64,000 bases of DNA, taken from positions 62,001 to 126,000 of the forward strand of contig JAAKBF010000091.1 in the NCBI GenBank assembly GCA_012656075.1. The letters run 5' to 3'. Below the pieces are notes generated by a model, which worked only from the letters and a program-made list of their open reading frames with translations, ran no database searches and was not told where the DNA came from. The position numbers and the translations under genes are program-made. Of this stretch, positions 58,271-64,000 are shown in pieces; the first letter of the stretch is position 1, and the number at the start of each line of letters is the position of its first letter. Source of the stretch: Phytophthora hibernalis. Taxonomy: Eukaryota > Oomycota > Peronosporomycetes > Peronosporales > Peronosporaceae.

Positions 58271-59312
58271 CTACGCGTTGGCAACGTCCACGGGGCCGTG
58301 GATCTTGAAGTCACCGATCTGGTTCTCCTTGCCATTGTCGGCGTAGTTGCCGTTGACGCGCTTCAAAAGAAACTCGCGCCAACTAAATGGACGATAGTTG
58401 GCCACCTCTCCTTCCTTCACCACAATGGGCTCCACCTGGACATCGTACGCCGGCAAATAGAAGAACGGAGCGGAGAAACGATCAGCCTTGTTACTTGCCA
58501 GCACGCGGTGCAGCGGAGCCATGAACTTGTCGTTGGACCAAACCTGCACCATATCGCCGATGTTGATGGTGTAGGTGCCCTTACGCGGCGGGACGTTCAC
58601 CCACGTCTGCGACTCTCGATGCAGCACCTGCAGAGACGCCACTTCGTCATCCTGCAGCAACAGCGCAAGTGCGCCGGGATCAGTGTGGTGGTAGACGCCC
58701 ATAGTTTTCAGGCTCGGGAGCCACCGGATAGAAGTTCAGGCGCATCAAGCTTGAGCTATCGTCATGGAAGAACTTGTCGAAGAACGCAGGCTCTTCGCCC
58801 AACGCCACAGCAAAGATCTTCAGCAGGCGACGAGAAATGTTCTCCACTTTGCTGAAATACGTCCTCATCTCGCTGCGAAATCCAGGTAACGTCGTATCCT
58901 CAAGCCACTGGTTGTGGTCATCTCCCATGCGTTCGTGATCGTTATTCACCGGACCATCTTCATTGGGCACGGAGAAGTCGAAACATTGTTTCCAGTCCGT
59001 TTTGTTCTTGGTGAGCTCGTCCTCGACGAAGCCACGGGCATTGGTAGAGGTGCGCGGGATGGTGCGCTTGAACTCAGTCGGTAGACGGAAGAAGGAGCGC
59101 ATGGCCTCCTGGAACTTGTCGACCTCATTTTGCGGTAGTCCATGGTTGGCGATGTAGAAGAAGCCCCACTCGCTGGCAGCAGTGCGTACGTCCTCGATAA
59201 TTTGACGCAGCTGCGGGTTCTTAGCGTCACGAAGAGCAGCATTTGCTTCAGCGTCGGTGGGGAACGCCACGAGGGCTCCGATGTCGATAACAGGTACTTG
59301 GTTCACATCCAT
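58271..59312 (-). CDS. 2OG-Fe(II) oxygenase (copy 1), one frame change
   Basis: From ATG 59312 (MDVNQVPVIDIGAL; an upstream in-frame ATG lies at 59327) to TAG 58271. The N-terminal block is EWGFFYIANHGLPQNEVDKF, typical of the DIOX_N region of isopenicillin-N-synthase-like enzymes. After PEPE the frame changes at about 58705-58708; comparison with copies 2 and 3 shows two bases missing (their PEPEKTMG). The jelly roll then has the Fe ligands in HHTDPG and HRVLASN, and the 2OG-binding RFSAPFF. Restored length 347 residues, equal to the other copies. The substrate is unknown; such enzymes use O2 and 2-oxoglutarate to hydroxylate or desaturate small molecules. Confidence 0.85.
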
Positions 59313-59728
59313 CTTCGTCTTAAGCATGCAAAATTCGAAATGACCATGGACTACAACGAGCTCACCAGGCTGGTGACCAGCAGATGCTTTGCTTGGACTC
59401 TGACGCTGCTTCAGTGGAAGGAGCGATTGGCGCGTGAAGCAAAATGCGTGTCACCAACACCAAGAGCATCATACCTTGCGTTATCGGGTTTTATCCATGG
59501 GCATGATGTCGAACCAGAACCCCATAGACAAGATTGACAGCTCAACTTACGTATTTGGGCCAGCTAGGAACGCGTTTTGTATGGCAAACCCAACGATGCA
59601 GCATTCTGGTTGTGCTGGACATATGAATATGTGCTATTACATACGCACCTCGAATTCGAGACGAACAAAAACACGAGTTATTGTTTGCATGAATTGAATT
59701 GACCGCCGCGTCTTCTTCTCAAATCAAC
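59313..59728. other. Spacer between oxygenase copies 1 and 2
   Basis: No gene. Must carry the promoter of copy 1. Confidence 0.35.
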
Positions 59729-60772
59729 CTACGCATTTGCAACGTCAATGGGGCCATGAGTCTTGAAGTCACCGATCTGGTTCTCCTTGCCCACATCGGC
59801 GTAGTTACCTTGGTAGCGCGCCAACTGGAATTGACGCCAGTTGAACGGACGGTAGTTGACCACTTCGCCTTCCTTCACCACGATGGGCTCCACCATCACG
59901 TGGTTCGACGGGTTGTAGAAGAACGGAGCCGAGAATCGGCCCGCCTTGTCACTAGCCACCACGCGGTGCAATGGGGCCACGAACTTGTCGTTCGACCACA
60001 CTTGCACCATGTCACCAATGTTAATGGTGTACGTGCCCTTGCGCGGCGGCACATTGACCCAGCTTTGAGATTCGCGGTGAAGGACCTGCAGCGATGCAAC
60101 TTTGTCGTCCTGGAGCAGAACAGTAAGTGCACCAAAGTCGGTGTGGTGGTAAACGCCCATAGTCTTCTCCGGTTCAGGAGCCACAGGGTAGTGATTCAAT
60201 CTCAGCAGACTCGAGTGGTTTCCTTCGTAGAACTGGTCGAAGAAAGCAGGCTCCTCACCCGACGCCACGGCGAACACCTTCAGCAAGCGGCGAGCTATGA
60301 GCTCTACCTTCTTGTAGTACGTTTGCATCTCGTGGCGGAACCCGGGCAGTGTAGCGTCATCGAGCCACTGGTTTTGGTCTTCACCCAGTCTTTCGAGCTT
60401 GTCCGCTGGAGGGCCATCTTCATGAGCCCCAGCAAAGTCAAAGCATTCCTTCCAGTCCGTCTTGTTCTTGGTGAGCTCGTCCACAACGTAACCACGGTTG
60501 TTGTTGGAAGTGCGGAGGATGGTGCGCTTGGTCTCGACCGGCAGGCGGAAGAAAGAGCGCACGGACTCTTGGAACTCGTCGATTTCTTGTTGTGGTAGAC
60601 CGTGGTTGGCGATGTAGAAGAAGCCCCATTCACTCGCAGCAGCGCGGATCTCTTCAATTATTTGGGCAAGTGCATCGTCATTGGCATTGCGCAGAGCGGC
60701 ATCGACCTCGGCGTCTGTGGTGAACGCCGTGAGCGCTCCGATGTTGACAACAGGCACTTGACGAACGTCCAT
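59729..60772 (-). CDS. 2OG-Fe(II) oxygenase (copy 2), intact
   Basis: 347 residues from ATG 60772 (MDVRQVPVVNIGALTAF) to TAG 59729. The upstream extension to 60874 starts with GTG and is not used. DIOX_N block EWGFFYIANHGLPQQEIDEF; Fe-binding HHTDFG and HRVVASD; 2OG Arg in RFSAPFFYNP. Intact reading frame, no introns. Close to copies 1 and 3 along the whole length, so the three form a tandem cluster, probably by local duplication. Confidence 0.92.
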   Translation of the reverse strand: MDVRQVPVVNIGALTAFTTDAEVDAALRNANDDALAQIIEEIRAAASEWGFFYIANHGLPQQEIDEFQESVRSFFRLPVETKRTILRTSNNNRGYVVDELTKNKTDWKECFDFAGAHEDGPPADKLERLGEDQNQWLDDATLPGFRHEMQTYYKKVELIARRLLKVFAVASGEEPAFFDQFYEGNHSSLLRLNHYPVAPEPEKTMGVYHHTDFGALTVLLQDDKVASLQVLHRESQSWVNVPPRKGTYTINIGDMVQVWSNDKFVAPLHRVVASDKAGRFSAPFFYNPSNHVMVEPIVVKEGEVVNYRPFNWRQFQLARYQGNYADVGKENQIGDFKTHGPIDVANA

Positions 60773-61143
60773 CTTGGTCCTGAGCTTGCAGATCTCGGAA
60801 TGAACGTTGGTCTGCCGAAAGCTTTTGCTTTGCCAGTGGAGGGTGAAGTTGAGGCTCTTACGGAGACCTAACACTTTTGCATGAGAAGCACTGAAGTCTT
60901 GACGCAGCTTTCATGAGAAGAGTGATTGGCCCGTTCAAGATCCCCGTCGCTCGAAGTCCTTGGTACACACGCTTACGTTATCGAATTGTATACGATTCGC
61001 GCAGCTGTCCTGGGGGTGGCCATTTGGAATTAACTTCGTCTACGAGTCGTAGACTACGACATCATGAACTTGTTCTCGAATGATTCTTTTTGTTAACTCT
61101 TTGGCCATGACATTGTTATCATTGAAAACATCGGGTTCGTCGT
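60773..61143. other. Spacer between oxygenase copies 2 and 3
   Basis: No gene; promoter of copy 2 expected on the minus strand. Confidence 0.35.
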
Positions 61144-62412
61144 CTACGCGTTGGCAACGTCGATAGTCCCGTGGATCTTGTAGTCGCCGATCTGGTTTTC
61201 CTTACCAAAGTCGGCGTAGTTGCCTTTGTAGCGCTGGCCTCGGAACTCGCGCCAACTTATCGGCCGGTAGTTGGCCAATTCACCGGCCTTCACCACAATG
61301 GGCTCCACCTGAACATTGTACGAAGGTCCATAGAAGAATGGGATTGAGAAGCGACCAGCCTTGTTACTCGCCAGCACGCGGTGCAGTGGCGCCATGAACT
61401 TGTCGTTGGACCACACCTGCACCATATCGCCAATGTTGATGGTGTAGGTGCCTTTACGCGGTGGGACGTTCACCCACGTCTGAGACTCTCGGTGGAGCAC
61501 CTGCAACGACGCGACTTTGTCGTCTTGCAGCAGAATCGTGAGCCCGCCAGAGTCCGTGTGGTGGTAGACGCCCATAGTCTTCTCAGGCTCAGGAGCCACA
61601 GGATAGTAGTTCAGCCTCATCATGCTCGTATGTTTCACGCCGAAAAACTGGTCGAAGAACGCAGGCTTTTCGCCTAGTGCCACTGCGAACACCTTCAGCA
61701 ACCGACGAGCAATGAACTCCATCTTGCAGTAGTACGTCCTCATCTCGTGCCGGAATCCAGGCAGAGTCGACTCGTCGAGCCACTGGTTCTGGTCGTCACC
61801 CAAGCGTTCATTTGTGTAGCTGGGTGGACCATCTTCATGGGGACCAGCGACGTCGAAGCACTGTTTCCAGTCCGTCTTGTTCTTAGTGAGTTCCCCCTCC
61901 ACGAAGCCGCGATTGTTGGTGGCAGTGCGTCGGATGGTGCGTTTGACGTCCACTGGCAGGTGGAAGAAGGACCTCACGAACGCTTGGAACGTGTCGATCT
62001 CTTGCTGAGGAAGACCGTGGTTGGCGATGTAGAAGAAACCCCACTCGCTGGCGGCGGCGCGCACTTCCTCAATGATTTGATGCACGGCAGGATCTTTGGC
62101 TTCTCGCAGCGCGGCGTCCACCGAAGCGTCTGTGGGAAACGCCAGGAGGGCTTCGATATCAACGACAGGCACTTGGCGGACATCCATCTTGGGCTTGTGA
62201 AGCGAATTCCGGAATGTGCCGTGGAGGGGAGCGTGGAGCGGAGACCGATAGACTTGACGCTGTGTCAAGCTGAATGGTGATTGGTCGCTCATGTTGAAGT
62301 CGTTGAAGTGAGCTGACGAGCAGAGCGCCTCTCGCCATGCCAATTCTCCTACGTCCGAACCAACCAGCGAAAATGATCGGAGCACGGTAGGCAGGGCTTC
62401 CGATTTTGGCAT
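61144..62412 (-). CDS. 2OG-Fe(II) oxygenase (copy 3), with possible N-terminal extension
   Basis: The 422-codon frame starts at ATG 62412. An internal ATG at 62187 gives 347 residues starting MDVRQVPVVDIEAL, the same length and start as copies 1 and 2. The extra 75 residues (MPKSEALPTVLRSFSL...) have no obvious signal peptide or transit motif, so the shorter start is preferred. Motifs: EWGFFYIANHGLPQQEIDTF, HHTDSGG, HRVLASN, RFSIPFFYGP. No introns. The catalytic His-x-Asp...His triad and Arg-x-Ser are present. Confidence 0.92.
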   Translation of the reverse strand: MPKSEALPTVLRSFSLVGSDVGELAWREALCSSAHFNDFNMSDQSPFSLTQRQVYRSPLHAPLHGTFRNSLHKPKMDVRQVPVVDIEALLAFPTDASVDAALREAKDPAVHQIIEEVRAAASEWGFFYIANHGLPQQEIDTFQAFVRSFFHLPVDVKRTIRRTATNNRGFVEGELTKNKTDWKQCFDVAGPHEDGPPSYTNERLGDDQNQWLDESTLPGFRHEMRTYYCKMEFIARRLLKVFAVALGEKPAFFDQFFGVKHTSMMRLNYYPVAPEPEKTMGVYHHTDSGGLTILLQDDKVASLQVLHRESQTWVNVPPRKGTYTINIGDMVQVWSNDKFMAPLHRVLASNKAGRFSIPFFYGPSYNVQVEPIVVKAGELANYRPISWREFRGQRYKGNYADFGKENQIGDYKIHGTIDVANA

Positions 62413-62849
62413 GGTCTTTTCAATAATTTCTTATGAAAGGTGTATTTCTATGCGTGCTGGTGAGCGCAGCGGATAAGCGATGAGAACGGAGCTGAAGAAA
62501 TTGTGTTTTCAAGTCGACGCCAGGCAGCAGGACTCAAGTTGCAGCAGGACTCAAGTTGCAGCAGCACCAGCAGAAAACGGCTCGGGTTTCGAACGGTACC
62601 GGTATCAAATCGTGCCTTTTGCATCAAATTTTATTAATTAGCAGTGTCTCACTGAGTGGTTATTTTACTGATCTGCATACCAATTCATGAACCGCCAGTA
62701 GCAGCTCATGAGAAATCGCTTGTGACGACCCAAATTTTTGAGCACATGGGACAAGTGCGGTACACAACCAATCAGAAGCGAGAGCTCTGATTTTTAAGGG
62801 TCTGTAATACTTTGAGTCAAATTTTGAGCTCACGGCGTCAGAGCAAACA
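62413..62849. other. Intergenic, no gene seen
   Basis: Holds a short duplicated AGCAGGACTCAAGTTGC (two copies near 62526-62562). It separates the oxygenase cluster from the transposase relic. Confidence 0.4.
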
Positions 62850-64000
62850 AAGCGGTAATATATTTTTTATTACGCACTGACCAGTTGATGAACCATGGCC
62901 TCCATACAAAATCTCATATAAAATCATACCAGCGCACTCTCCAGCAGCCATGGCCCAGGAGCAGACACTCGTTCGGCGCTGTTGTCCGTTAACCGCATGA
63001 AGCGGCTGTGGCGCTTCGAGACCGCTTTTTGTCTTTCTCTTTTTGCGTGGAGGTGTCACCAGCAAATCTCTCTTGCGCAGAATTTGCTGGCTGGCATCAG
63101 CTGCCTTCCGCGAGCTCTTCTTTCTTAGTGGTGATGGCGGAAGTGTGCTGTCTCGCCTCTTCTTTCACTCGCAACCAGCTTGAGAGTCCAAGCTCACCTC
63201 GCACGATGCCCCCATTGTTACACTTGCCGAGACTCGCTTCCATGTTTGGCAGAGAGAGCGGGAAAATTCCGCATGTCCGAAAGCCATTTTTGATCGTCTT
63301 TTGTTAGTCATGATCTTGTCCTTGTACGTTCGACTGGCGATAGCAACCGCCTCTTTTTCGAGATGGTGACATCTGCTGACGCCTTGAGCACGCGCCTCAA
63401 CAGCTTACGGACTTCATGCTTGAACCCTTAAACACGGCCACATCCAGTGGCTGGACTAAATGAGTCGCGTTAGCCGGAAGAAAAACCAGGATAATGTCAT
63501 AAGTTCGAGCTTCGCTCACAGCAGAAGCCCCATGTGTGATGTACATCCATCGCAAACAAGCACGATCGGACGGGCAATGTCAGCGCCAATCCCATCGGAA
63601 AAATGTTTAATCCATCTGTCGAAAATGACAGCATTGAGAAATCCTTTGGCCGCCGTATGAATTCCAGAATTTGGAATGTGGCAGCCGTCCAGAGCTGTGC
63701 GCCTGACAGTTTTGTCGGGTAAAATATAAAGCGGCGGTGCCGCACGACCATCTGCACTCACGGCTGCAACAACAGACATGTGGAATGCTGACTCAGTGGA
63801 CTTTGTCCACACGTTGGACGAGCCACGAACAGCAAGCACAGTACTCGATTGGTGCTTGCTGAGGAAGCTAGTCTCATCCATATTCCAGATGCGGCTGCCG
63901 TCGAGATTATGGATAATAACCAGCTTCGTCAGCTCGTAGAACAGCTTGCCCAAACCAGACGTGTCTGCCTCATTTCGAGCACGCGCGAGGGGATCAGACG
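62850..64000 (-). pseudogene. Pogo/jerky-like DDE transposase, partial and frame-shifted
   Basis: The 63953-63516 frame gives the DDE core: SRIWNMDETSFLSKH (first Asp), MSVVAAVSADGRAAPP, IVLVCDGCTSHMG (second Asp). After a frame change the sequence reads LPANATHLVQPLDVAVF (third Asp). The C-terminal region follows in pieces: KMAFGHAEFSR-like, then basic TPPRKKRKTKSG and CSWAMAAGECAGMI (63065-62838). This is the DDE_1 fold of pogo/Tigger/jerky elements. The N-terminal part lies beyond the window. No inverted repeat end was found near 62850. Confidence 0.75.

Noticed and set aside
62838..63065. Separate small gene with PPRKKRKTK
   Set aside because: It is the basic C-terminal end of the DDE transposase relic in a shifted frame.

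Overview
The window reads as nuclear DNA of an oomycete, most likely Phytophthora or a close relative. The basis is short GT-AG introns (about 50-105 bp), compact GC-rich genes, a flagellar coiled-coil gene, Ser/Thr kinase and nucleoredoxin genes that resemble oomycete ones as I remember them, and a repeat half built from oomycete-type Gypsy, Copia, SWIM/Ulp1 MULE-like and pogo/jerky-like elements. No database search was run; family names come from motif recognition.

Region 1 (about 1-35 kb) is a graveyard of nested mobile elements. From left to right: a Q/E-rich simple repeat; an unknown ORF split by a 998-bp TA-flanked inverted-repeat element; a solo-looking ~1.1-kb LTR in minus orientation (3112-4207); a decayed gag-like ORF (5270-8640); a decayed minus-strand transposase with SWIM-type and Ulp1 cysteine protease parts (10190-13960); a probable GH81 glucanase relic; a Gypsy pol with an internal deletion and a nonsense mutation in its chromodomain (18172-19829); a minus-strand gag-like ORF (20262-22650); an almost complete 6.9-kb Copia element (22759-29660, minus) with an antisense ORF between pol and the 3' LTR; a 676-bp inverted-repeat element; Copia and Myb/SANT fragments; a second copy of the ~1.1-kb LTR in plus orientation (32644-33809); and transposase relics.

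Region 2 (about 35.5-62.4 kb) is gene-dense. It holds an unknown protein, two tandem nucleoredoxin-like genes, a KA1-type protein kinase, a kinesin-8-like motor, an unknown protein, a DDX6/Dhh1 helicase, a NOL11/UTP-like nucleolar protein, a CCDC42/CFAP73-like flagellar coiled-coil protein, a LARP6-like RNA-binding protein, and three tandem 2-oxoglutarate/Fe(II) oxygenases. The right edge is another decayed DDE transposase that runs out of the window.

Many Region 2 genes are full length except for one- or two-base frame changes, about half of them in G/C homopolymer runs. I read these mainly as consensus errors, not pseudogenes. The most unusual item is the antisense ORF inside the Copia element: a basic N-terminus, a chromodomain-like stretch and an OTU/papain-like cysteine protease signature.
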